Shown piece after piece: positions 7,468-13,889 of a stretch of 29,308 nucleotides of DNA; within the stretch, counting starts at the first letter, position 1, and each line of letters begins with the position of its first letter. The notes under the pieces were generated by a model. The model did not search any database. It worked only from the letters and a program-made list of their open reading frames with translations, and was not told the origin of the DNA. Source of the stretch: an uncultured Eubacteriales bacterium (GTDB lineage: Bacteria > Bacillota > Clostridia > Oscillospirales > Oscillospiraceae); assembly GCA_905202605.1 (NCBI GenBank), contig CAJKSU010000009.1, positions 1 through 29,308 of the forward strand, in the 5' to 3' direction. The translations under genes were made by a program, and so were the position numbers.

Positions 7468-8328
7468 TCAGGGCTTTTTCTTGGGAACTGCGCCCTTATT
7501 TTCGCCGAGTCCGACTACATAATGGGTCTTAACATCATCCAGGGTGACAAAGGGCTCCGGCCAAGGCGTAGAGTCCTGTGCAGGCTGAATGGGCGACCAG
7601 GTCTTATGCGATGCGGGAAGTCTGCCCTGCTTGGGGCCAGCCGCCATCTTGGAGTAAGCCTGGCCCTTCTTGGGTGCTGCGCTGGGGGCGCCGGGACCAC
7701 CAGGGCCGCCAGCCTTGCCGCCGGGACCACCAGGGCCGCCAGGACCCATGGGATTCTTAAACTTGTTATAGCAGTCAATGGCGAAGTTCGTCACATCCTG
7801 CGCGCCGCCCGCATCGTTGAGCACGCACTCGTGGACGATCTTCCAGAAGCCGTCCTCCCGCACATAGTCCTCGCCGTAGCGCTCCAGCATCCAGACGGCC
7901 ATCTGCTTGCCGCTGGTGGAAATCCGGCGATAGAGCATACCGGTGGAATAATACAGAGCCCGGGCGGTTTTCAGATCGTCGCCCACCTCCACAATGGGGG
8001 TGCCGATGGCGTGGAGGGAGTATTCACTCAGGGGCAGCGGATCCATATTCTTCGTCTCGGGGTACATCTCATTGAAGACCTCGAACATCCGGCGGCTGCC
8101 GCCTTCCAGGCCGTTGGCCCAGTTGGTCATTACCTCGTCACGGCCATAGTTTCCGGTCATGTTATAGCCCCAGTACAAGTCATCCCGATATTTGGCCCAG
8201 AAGGTTTCGATCTCCTCGGTGGTATGGCCGGAGGCATGGAGAATAGCATGCCATGCGTGAACCTTTTCGCAGTTCTGCCCGCCCTCAATGATTGCGAGCT
8301 TTGTTTCCAAATCAATATTCTTTCTCAT
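7468..8328 (-). CDS. NTF2/SnoaL-like protein, type A', with Gly-Pro-rich linker
   Basis: The product has 286 residues and is predicted cytosolic. The NTF2-like part (about 15-185) has WHAILH (26-31), ETFW, GTPIVEVGDDLKTARALYY and ERYGEDYVREDGFWKIVHE, matching type A at 1305-2192. It differs in carrying a collagen-like Gly-Pro-Gly run after residue 190, encoded by a 20-bp repeat at 7691-7710 and 7721-7740, and a basic Pro-rich tail ending AVPKKKP. The linker resembles one in the unrelated protein at 12176-12904. The ribosome site GGAGGG precedes the ATG at 8328, 12 bp after the type B' stop. The tail may mediate assembly. The catalytic role is not known. Confidence 0.8.
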   Translation of the reverse strand: MRKNIDLETKLAIIEGGQNCEKVHAWHAILHASGHTTEEIETFWAKYRDDLYWGYNMTGNYGRDEVMTNWANGLEGGSRRMFEVFNEMYPETKNMDPLPLSEYSLHAIGTPIVEVGDDLKTARALYYSTGMLYRRISTSGKQMAVWMLERYGEDYVREDGFWKIVHECVLNDAGGAQDVTNFAIDCYNKFKNPMGPGGPGGPGGKAGGPGGPGAPSAAPKKGQAYSKMAAGPKQGRLPASHKTWSPIQPAQDSTPWPEPFVTLDDVKTHYVVGLGENKGAVPKKKP

Positions 8329-8340
8329 GATCGTCCCTCC

Positions 8341-9111
8341 TTAAGCCTTTTTATAGTTGGGATTGCCTTCCGGGCCGTTGCTGATGGTGTCGGCGAAGGT
8401 TGCATGCTCCATGGTCAGCTCCGGATAGGGGAAATAGTTGTAGAAGGATGTATAGGCCTCAAATTTCTCCGTGGGCTCACCGAACTCCTGCTCCAGATAC
8501 TTGTCGCAGGGGGTGGTTTCCTCGGTCTTCAGCGAAGCATAGGCGAAGCCGGGACGAAGGGCAAAGTCGGTGCCGGCAAAGTAGTGCCAGATCTTCCACT
8601 GACCGTCCTCCAGCACCAGGTCGGCGCCGCAGCGCTGGTTGTCCCAGTAGCAGTCGGTGTCCTGATCGTTGGCGGGATTGATCTCATAGCCGATGGAATA
8701 CCAGGTGACCTGAGCCGTCTTATTGTCGTCGGCAATGACGATCATGTAGGTGGTAAAGGGATGGCAGATGTCGGTGCCGGTGCCGCCGAACTTGTTGCCG
8801 TCCACATAATATTTGCGGATGTTGTCCAGACCGACGTAGTAGCCCCAGTTGCGACCATAGGATGCGGTGTCGGCATGCTCTTTGGTCCACAGGGTGTCGA
8901 TGATTTCAGCTCTCTTATTGGCCTGCTCCAGATAAGAGCGGATGGAGAGTACCTTTTTCACTTCCTCCACCTGATAGGCACGCCAAGCGCGAACCTCAGG
9001 GGTGAAGTCTTCGGGCTTGGAGTTGCTGTTCTTCATGTGGATCATGGACTGGTACTCATATCTCTCATAGGTACCGCCAAAGGCCTCGTGGGTGGTATAC
9101 TTAAATTCCAT
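8341..9111 (-). CDS. NTF2/SnoaL-like protein, type B'
   Basis: The product has 256 residues, with the start at 9111 (MEFKYTTHEAF) supported by GAGGAGG 7 bp upstream; the in-frame ATG at 9129 overlaps type C' and has no site. The core segments are NWGYYVGLDNIRKYYV, FTTYMIVIADDNKTAQVTWY and ADLVLEDGQWKIWHYFAGTDFA, typical of SnoaL-like sheets. It pairs with B (2207-2986). The C'-to-B' junction copies the C-to-B junction: both have a YGI stop, the next ribosome site directly behind it, and a 14-bp gap. That supports duplication of the triad as a unit. It is predicted cytosolic and the substrate is unknown. Confidence 0.78.
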   Translation of the reverse strand: MEFKYTTHEAFGGTYERYEYQSMIHMKNSNSKPEDFTPEVRAWRAYQVEEVKKVLSIRSYLEQANKRAEIIDTLWTKEHADTASYGRNWGYYVGLDNIRKYYVDGNKFGGTGTDICHPFTTYMIVIADDNKTAQVTWYSIGYEINPANDQDTDCYWDNQRCGADLVLEDGQWKIWHYFAGTDFALRPGFAYASLKTEETTPCDKYLEQEFGEPTEKFEAYTSFYNYFPYPELTMEHATFADTISNGPEGNPNYKKA

Positions 9112-9125
9112 GATATGGCCTCCTC

Positions 9126-9851
9126 TCAAATGCCGTAGCTGAAGGTCTCAGCCAGGGTGGTATAGGGCACGGGCATCTTGGGCAGCTCCTGATAGGGCCG
9201 GTCCACGGAATAGGCCCGGTAGACTTCCATGGGAACGGTGGGCTGGGGCTCGGGAATATCGAAGGCCGCAAACTCGGGATCGGGCGCGTACTTACTGGGC
9301 TCCGTCCAGGGTTCGGCGCAGGGATGATCGATATCCAGGGCATACAGCAGGTTCAGCACCTTGAACTCGCCGTCTTCCTCTACCAGATCCGCTGCCATAT
9401 AGCCGATCTTCCAAATGCTCAGAGGGCCGCAGGCGGTGACGCGGGTGTCTGCAGCCTGGAACTGCCACAGAGCCTTGGCGCTCTTGCCGTCCTCGGCCAC
9501 CTCGATGATGGGGGTGTGCATATCGGTGCCCTTGACGTAGCCTGCGCCGTACATTTCATCGGCGGTCTTGCCCTTGACGTTGGGATGATCCGCCCATTTT
9601 TCCATGACCCGGGCCGTGAGCTTCTTGGTGTTCTCCAGCTTTTGCTGGTAGTAGCTCTTTACCGCCTCGGCGCCCTTGAAATAACCGTTGTTCATACCCA
9701 GGCAAATATCCTCCCGGCTGCTCCAGAACTGGGGCACCAGATCATAATCTGCCAGCAGATCACACTGTGCGATTTTACCTACTACGTTCTGAACCTCACG
9801 GATAATCAGGCAGCGGTCTGCCATCTCCTGAGGCGTATACTGTTTATGCAA
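9126..9851 (-). CDS. NTF2/SnoaL-like protein, type C', first gene of the operon
   Basis: The product has 241 residues and opens the operon. The start codon is TTG at 9851 (then HKQYTPQEMADR), placed 7 bp after AGGAGG; no ATG is available nearby. The core segments are REDICLGMNNGYFKGAEAVK, TPIIEVAEDGKSAKALW and ADLVEEDGEFKVLNLLY, and the end is PYTTLAETFSYGI. It is a paralogue of C at 3001-3726 with equal length. The fold is that of NTF2-like dehydratases and isomerases, but no tested enzyme can be matched from sequence alone. A promoter and a conserved regulatory box lie about 60 bp upstream. It is predicted cytosolic. Confidence 0.8.
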   Translation of the reverse strand: MHKQYTPQEMADRCLIIREVQNVVGKIAQCDLLADYDLVPQFWSSREDICLGMNNGYFKGAEAVKSYYQQKLENTKKLTARVMEKWADHPNVKGKTADEMYGAGYVKGTDMHTPIIEVAEDGKSAKALWQFQAADTRVTACGPLSIWKIGYMAADLVEEDGEFKVLNLLYALDIDHPCAEPWTEPSKYAPDPEFAAFDIPEPQPTVPMEVYRAYSVDRPYQELPKMPVPYTTLAETFSYGI

Positions 9852-9911
9852 TGTGATTCCTCCTTCTTTTCACTGCATGTTTGGGGGCGTTGTGCCCCAA
9901 CTTCTGTCTGC

Positions 9912-9964
9912 AATTTACACGGTTTTGTTCCCTCCGTCAAGAACACACAATTTGGTGACAATGG
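9912..9964 (-). promoter_or_regulatory. NTF2-like operon promoter with shared activator box
   Basis: On the minus strand, TTGACG (9940-9935) and TAAATT (9917-9912) are 17 bp apart. The -35 is the last part of a 30-bp box (9964-9935) beginning CCATTGTCACCA, with TTGT half-sites spaced 11 bp apart. The same box in the same orientation precedes the gene at 12176 (25 of 30 identical). The position over the -35 suggests an activator site. Confidence 0.7.
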
Positions 9965-9993
9965 GGAGTTTCCTCCGTTTTGGCCCAAACTCC
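9965..9993. promoter_or_regulatory. Inverted repeat between the operon and the HxlR genes
   Basis: GGAGTTT (9965-9971) and AAACTCC (9987-9993) form a dyad with a 15-bp gap directly upstream of the activator box. It could be an HxlR dimer site or a weak hairpin. This is position-based inference only. Confidence 0.35.
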
Positions 9994-10095
9994 GAACTTT
10001 TCATCACATTTGCAAAGTTTCAGCGAGTATTGAAAAGCCGAAAAAAGACCCGCCGGGGTATACTATACTCAGACGAGTCAAAGGAGGAATGCCCC

Positions 10096-10398
10096 ATGCT
10101 GGCCCCCAATGTATTAAAACAGCTCAGTGGGAAGTGGAAGCTTGAACTGCTTTATCTGATGAAGGACGGCCCCCTGCGCTGGGGGGAGCTGACGCGCCTG
10201 CTGCCCCAAGCTGCCCCCAACGCTCTGACCCGGCAGCTCCGTGAACTGGAGGCTGACGGCCTGATCATCCGCAGCGTATACAGTGTCAAGCCGCCGAAGG
10301 TTGTCTCTTATGCGCTCAGCTGTCCGGCACTGATCCCGCTGCTGGAGGAGCTTGCCCAGTTCCTCCATGAAGAAAGTGAGGTTTATGATGTCTCCTGA
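10096..10398 (+). CDS. HxlR-family winged-helix regulator 1
   Basis: The product has 100 residues. AAGGAGG lies 8 bp before the ATG at 10096; the frame extends further upstream but without a ribosome site. The sequence has the HxlR pattern: LSGKWKLELLYLMKDGPLRWGELTRLLP, then NALTRQLRELEADGLIIRSVYSVKPPKVVSYALS, the recognition helix and the wing. HxlR proteins bind DNA as dimers and often respond to reactive or aromatic small molecules. It is divergent from the NTF2-like operon across a 244-bp intergenic region, so control of that operon is plausible. The second HxlR gene starts inside its last codons. Confidence 0.85.
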   Translation: MLAPNVLKQLSGKWKLELLYLMKDGPLRWGELTRLLPQAAPNALTRQLRELEADGLIIRSVYSVKPPKVVSYALSCPALIPLLEELAQFLHEESEVYDVS

Positions 10399-10714
10399 CT
10401 TTACCCCAGTTCAAACGGTACTCTCCGGACGCTGGACACTAAAGGTTTTATCTGCCGCAGAGCAGGGGGGCCGCTTTGGGGACCTGCAGGAGCGCCTCTA
10501 CCCCATCGCCCGAGGTACACTCAGCAAAGAGCTCCAGAGCCTGGAAGCTCTGGAGCTCTTACATCGAACTGTGTATACCGAATTTCCCCCGCGGGTGGAG
10601 TATCACCTGACGGGCAGGGGGCAGGCTCTGCTCAGGATCCTCCGCCCTCTGATTTCCGATCCTTCAGGCGGCTCTGCCGAAGCTTCCCCGGCGCCACACC
10701 CTCCACATTGGTAA
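10388..10714 (+). CDS. HxlR-family winged-helix regulator 2
   Basis: The product has about 108 residues from the ATG at 10388, which is 6 bp after GAGG; an adjacent in-frame ATG at 10385 is nearly as good. The domain shows VLSGRWTLKVLSAAEQGGRFGDLQERL, RGTLSKELQSLEALELLHRTVY and PRVEYHLTGRGQALL. It overlaps the end of HxlR1 by 11 bp, implying translational coupling and possibly a heterodimer. Its last 83 bp overlap the 3' end of the convergent AraC-type gene, so the Pro-rich C-terminus (PAPHPPHW) may be a read-through extension. Confidence 0.78.
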   Translation: MSPDFTPVQTVLSGRWTLKVLSAAEQGGRFGDLQERLYPIARGTLSKELQSLEALELLHRTVYTEFPPRVEYHLTGRGQALLRILRPLISDPSGGSAEASPAPHPPHW

Positions 10715-11957
10715 ACGCGCGGTACATGGTGGCAAGGCTGCAATAGCCCACCGCCGATGCAATATCCTGTACCGGGATATCTGTTGTCAGCAGCAGCTCC
10801 CGGGCCTTTTTGACCCGGGCCGTATGGATCACATCGTTGATACTTTCGCCATAGTAGGCACGGAAGGCCTCCGCCGTCTCCCTTGGCTTCAGCCGAAACT
10901 GCCGAGCCACCGCCGTAAGTCCCATGTTCATGTCCGTGGCATTTTCTGTCACATAATCCCGGATGTCCCGCAAGAGTCCGTCACGCTGTCCTTGGCGAAG
11001 CTCTCTGGCATGAGTCACCAGCTCTTCGGCAATTCTTGCTCCTGCCGCCAGATACGCTGCCATGGTACCGGCTGCCGAGAGCACTCGGCTGAAATCTGCC
11101 TGGGTAATGTGCCGCCAGTTGGCCAGATCCTGTTCCACCAGCTGATTTTGAAGCAGGATCATAAACCGGTTGATGGTCAGATTCAGAGACGTTGGGTAGG
11201 GCATGCCGATGCAGTTTTCCGCAATGCGTTGCAGCTGCCCCTGAAGCTCTTTGGCTGCCGCCTCTACATTCTCCGCCTGTACCGCACCGCAGATCCGTTC
11301 CGCAGACTGTAAAAAACCCTGCTCAAACTCTGTGCGCTGTGCCGCATCGCTGACCCTTTGCAGCGCATGCTCCGGAATTACAAACACTTGCGCAATAGCT
11401 CCGGTGTAAAATGCACGGCTCTGCTCCACATCCCGAAGCATCCGGTAGGCCGTTTCCATATTCGCCGCGCCCATCCACCGACTGCTGATGGACACATGGG
11501 ACTGAACATCCATCACATCTGCCGCATAGCCCACCGCCTCCCGGCAGGTCTCCGGCACATAGTCGTTTTCCTCATCTATATACAGCACCGCAAACAGTCC
11601 GCCCATCATCAGCACCAGAAAGCCGCCTGCTGTATTCTCCAGCCTTTCCGCCAGATGCTCCCGCAGGGCCCGGTAGAGATTCAGGCGGCAGTAATACCGC
11701 GCTTTCCCGCGGAGCGTTTCGATCCGCGGGTCATCTAGGCTGAACTGGCAGACCCGATAGCATTGCTGAGGCAGCCGGAGGCCTTCCTGCTGCAAAACAT
11801 CCTCAATATCCTCGCCCATCTGGGCGCCCTGTAGCATCAGCGCCCCCATCATTCCATCCAGTGCTCTGGGCATACTCTGCTTTCTCAGGCTCCCCACCGG
11901 CTCCAGCGCCGACAGGATCTCCGCCTCTCCGCACCACTGTTCTAATGCCACAGTCAT
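10632..11957 (-). CDS. AraC-family transcription regulator
   Basis: The product has 441 residues. The last 100 residues are a double helix-turn-helix AraC domain: LLRDIRDYVTEN, LTAVARQFRLKPRETAEAFRAYYG, INDVIHTARVKKARELLLTT, IPVQDIASAVGYCSLATMYRAF. The first 330 residues are soluble, of YesN-like length, and contain no receiver aspartate pattern or membrane helix that I can see, so the protein probably senses a cytosolic ligand. It is divergent from the unrecognised gene at 12176, whose promoter carries the same box as the NTF2-like operon. This makes it the best candidate to bind that box. Its 3' end overlaps HxlR2 by 83 bp. Confidence 0.88.
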   Translation of the reverse strand: MTVALEQWCGEAEILSALEPVGSLRKQSMPRALDGMMGALMLQGAQMGEDIEDVLQQEGLRLPQQCYRVCQFSLDDPRIETLRGKARYYCRLNLYRALREHLAERLENTAGGFLVLMMGGLFAVLYIDEENDYVPETCREAVGYAADVMDVQSHVSISSRWMGAANMETAYRMLRDVEQSRAFYTGAIAQVFVIPEHALQRVSDAAQRTEFEQGFLQSAERICGAVQAENVEAAAKELQGQLQRIAENCIGMPYPTSLNLTINRFMILLQNQLVEQDLANWRHITQADFSRVLSAAGTMAAYLAAGARIAEELVTHARELRQGQRDGLLRDIRDYVTENATDMNMGLTAVARQFRLKPRETAEAFRAYYGESINDVIHTARVKKARELLLTTDIPVQDIASAVGYCSLATMYRAFTNVEGVAPGKLRQSRLKDRKSEGGGS

Positions 11958-11994
11958 CCCAGCCTTTCTCTGTTTGATCCCAATGATCCCAATA

Positions 11995-12023
11995 ATTATA
12001 CCATGTTTTCCGCCGTCCTTGAA
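11995..12023 (-). promoter_or_regulatory. Promoter of the AraC-type gene
   Basis: On the minus strand a perfect TATAAT (12000-11995) follows a weak -35 TTCAAG (12023-12018) with a 17-bp spacer, 37 bp before the start codon. A short direct repeat TGATCCCAA lies in the leader at about 11975-11992. Confidence 0.55.
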
Positions 12024-12080
12024 GTCCCCTGCTCAAATCCGGCCCGGATTTCTCATTTTCCGCTATTAGCAGGCAAAACA

Positions 12081-12133
12081 CCATTGTCACCAGTTTGTAC
12101 CTTCTTGACGATGGCACAGTTCTGGGGAATAAT
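12081..12133 (+). promoter_or_regulatory. Promoter and activator box of the gene at 12176
   Basis: The box at 12081-12110 starts CCATTGTCACCA and ends TTCTTGACG, matching 25 of 30 positions of the box before the NTF2-like operon. TTGACG (12105-12110) is the -35 and AATAAT (12128-12133) the -10, with a 17-bp spacer. TTGT half-sites recur 11 bp apart, as expected for an AraC-type activator. Confidence 0.7.
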
Positions 12134-12175
12134 GGTGCCATCCCATCCATCTTTGACGACTAGGAGGAATGAATC

Positions 12176-12904
12176 ATGTCCGAAATCAAACGATTTAATT
12201 TTAATCAGGTCGCGGCAGATCTCGGTTATGTGGCAGAACCCGGTGCTGGCGGTCCCGGTGGCAAGCCCGGCGGCTCTGGTGGCCCTGGTGGTCCCGGCGG
12301 TAAGCCTGCCAAAGCCCCCAATTTCAGCGATCCCGAGCTGATCCGCAAGAATGCCCAGCGCTTTAAGGTCATGTGGCCCGATGACCGCGCCATGAAGCTG
12401 CTCCACTATTTTGACGACTATGTGGAATCCGGCGAGCCCATTGATTTTGAAGGGCACTCCATCTGTTGGGCCATGATTGCGCTCCAGCAGAAGCTTCGGA
12501 ACAACCGCGTCCTCATGTACATGCCGCCCTTTGGAAAAAGCCTCGAAATGCTGCCAATGAAGCGGGTCGCCCATCCCAAGGACAACCCCATGATGAAGTT
12601 TGACATCACGGAGCAGGGAGATGACGTGCATATTGTAGTAACCCTGCTGGGCGGCGGCAATCCCGACCCCTTCCAGATGTCTCTGGGCGATGTGGAAATT
12701 CAGGAGATCGGCCCCGGCAAAAACATTTGGCTGGAGCTGGTAGGCGGTCACTTCCTGTTTATGTTCGCCATGCCCAAGACCTTCGGCGGCGACTGCCGTA
12801 CCATGTACTATAAGGAGGGCGGCGAGACCTGGTACTGTGTCGCATCCAATGATCCCGCTGTTCAGCTGGGTGATAAGCCCGGCAAGAGCCCCTTCGACCC
12901 GTAA
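12176..12904 (+). CDS. Unrecognised 242-residue protein with Gly-Pro-rich N-terminal linker
   Basis: A strong AGGAGG lies 8 bp before the ATG, and a terminator follows. The protein opens MSEIKRFNFNQVAADLGY, then has a collagen-like Gly-Pro-Gly/Lys segment (about residues 22-44), then a compact domain: NAQRFKVMWPDDRAMKLLHYFDDYV, EGHSICWAMIALQQKL, KFDITEQGDDVHIVVTLLGG, IGPGKNIWLELVGGHFLFMFAMP and GGETWYCVASND. There is no signal peptide or membrane helix. The second half looks beta-rich. I do not recognise the family. The shared promoter box and the linker style shared with type A' tie it to the NTF2-like operon, so a role as a partner or effector of that system is inferred. Confidence 0.85.
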   Translation: MSEIKRFNFNQVAADLGYVAEPGAGGPGGKPGGSGGPGGPGGKPAKAPNFSDPELIRKNAQRFKVMWPDDRAMKLLHYFDDYVESGEPIDFEGHSICWAMIALQQKLRNNRVLMYMPPFGKSLEMLPMKRVAHPKDNPMMKFDITEQGDDVHIVVTLLGGGNPDPFQMSLGDVEIQEIGPGKNIWLELVGGHFLFMFAMPKTFGGDCRTMYYKEGGETWYCVASNDPAVQLGDKPGKSPFDP

Positions 12905-12928
12905 TCCATTCCCCAGCTTTGCCCCTCC

Positions 12929-12965
12929 CCGGGGCCCGGAACGCTCACCGGGCTCCGGTTTTTTT
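12929..12965 (+). terminator. Rho-independent terminator of the gene at 12176
   Basis: CCGGGGCCCGG (12929-12939) pairs with CCGGGCTCCGG (12948-12958) over 11 bp with one wobble pair. Seven T residues (12959-12965) follow directly. It starts 24 bp after the stop codon. Confidence 0.9.
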
Positions 12966-13021
12966 ATACAAAAAGGGGCTTCCTCCATTGATTTTCCCAG
13001 ATCATTTTGAGACAGCCCTCT

Positions 13022-13294
13022 TTATACGATCAGGCCCAAACGTTCTATTTTCTTCCGATGCTCGCTCCCGGTAGTCACAATATAGATCCGTGTTGTGTCG
13101 ATATTGCTGTGGCCCAAAATATCCGCCAGCTTGGCAATATCCTTTTCAATGCCATAAAAGGTTCGGGCAAACAGCTTGCGCAGGTTATGGGGGAACACCT
13201 TGCTGGGCTTAATCACGGCCTCCTTACAGAGGGACTTCATTTGCGCCCAGATGATGTTCCGGGTCATCGCTTCTGTTAAAAATCGCTCTTTCAT
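13022..13294 (-). pseudogene. C-terminal fragment of a tyrosine recombinase (integrase)
   Basis: The 90 residues contain the C-terminal half of a phage-type integrase catalytic domain: PHNLRKLFARTFYGIEKDIAKL with the second conserved Arg, then ADILGHSNIDTTRIYI with the conserved His and the nucleophile Tyr. Full-length relatives are about 300-400 residues, so the core-binding domain and the first catalytic Arg are missing. An AGGAG-like site precedes the ATG at 13294, so a short product could still be made, but it could not recombine DNA. It is probably the remnant of the element that brought in the neighbouring accessory genes. Confidence 0.8.
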
Positions 13295-13489
13295 GACGTT
13301 TCTCTCCTTGTGTAAAATGGGATCGTAACTGTTATTTTATAAAGTTCTACCTTATTTTTCCACGCTTCATTGGAAATATAACAGGGAGGGCACCGTTTTT
13401 CAAAAAATCTCCGCCCATAGGAATGAACCGTATACCCCATTATACCCAGCCGTAAAAGGGTATAATGGGGTATAAATTCAGCTGGAGAT
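13295..13489. other. AT-rich interval without a recognisable gene
   Basis: This stretch is clearly more AT-rich than its surroundings. An open minus-strand frame runs through it (ending near 13291), but I recognise no family. It contains the long perfect inverted repeat at 13431-13474, listed separately. Confidence 0.5.
13431..13474. repeat. Perfect 17-bp inverted repeat
   Basis: TATACCCCATTATACCC (13431-13447) is followed after 10 bp by its exact reverse complement GGGTATAATGGGGTATA (13458-13474). It is not followed by a T tract on either strand. It lies inside dead sequence and may be a recombination or transposon scar, or a pair of opposed TATAAT-like promoter elements. Confidence 0.85.
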
Positions 13490-13803
13490 GCCAGGATGAA
13501 GCCGAGGTTTTCAGAGCGATGTAAAAATTCTCGGAGGTACTGCGATACATCTTCAGAAACTCCAATTTTATCAAAGAATAGTAGCTCCCTTAATGTAGCA
13601 CTGCATAGCAGCACTCACAGCAGGTTCTTTGTTTTTCCTGCAAGCTAGATTTCAGTTCGTCCTCTTCGTCAAAGTTGAAATAAACGAAACTCTTATAATA
13701 GTTCTTTCCGAACTCTTTCATCAGCCATGTCTTGCCGACCTGTCGCGCACCTTTCAGGACAAGCGGTTTTCACTCCTCGTCATTGAATCGTATTGCGTTT
13801 CAT
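13490..13803 (-). pseudogene. Relic of a DUF4143-type AAA ATPase
   Basis: The minus strand reads KPLVLKGARQVGKTWLMKEFG with a Walker A motif (GARQVGKT), then NYYKSFVYFNFDEEDELKSSL. After a frame change it reads LLFFDKIGVSEDVSQYLREFLHRSENLGFILAS, which matches the Walker B and sensor region (LIFFDEIQ in relatives). A possible original start (MKRNTIQ at 13803) runs into a stop within a few codons, a stop codon sits just before KPLVL, and the middle and C-terminal parts are missing. Such ATPases are usually solitary accessory genes of uncertain function. The gene is non-functional. Confidence 0.75.
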
Positions 13804-13889
13804 GGCGGCCACCATTCTTTCAGGGGGATGATAAGAGCATAACACATTTTTCCGGGAATATCAACGCAATTATCGCACATTTTCCGCCT

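Noticed and set aside
7681..7750. Short GC-rich direct repeats that could suggest a CRISPR-like or VNTR array
   Set aside because: Only two copies in frame with a Gly-Pro-rich protein segment; no spacers and no cas genes.
7522..9138. Long plus-strand open frame of over 500 codons opposite the type A' and B' genes
   Set aside because: It is an antisense shadow of GC-rich coding sequence. It has no ribosome site or recognisable domain, and the minus-strand genes have clear homology and starts.
12053..12988. Minus-strand frame opposite the gene at 12176
   Set aside because: It runs through the terminator and the promoter box, has no ribosome site, and the plus-strand gene has strong signals.
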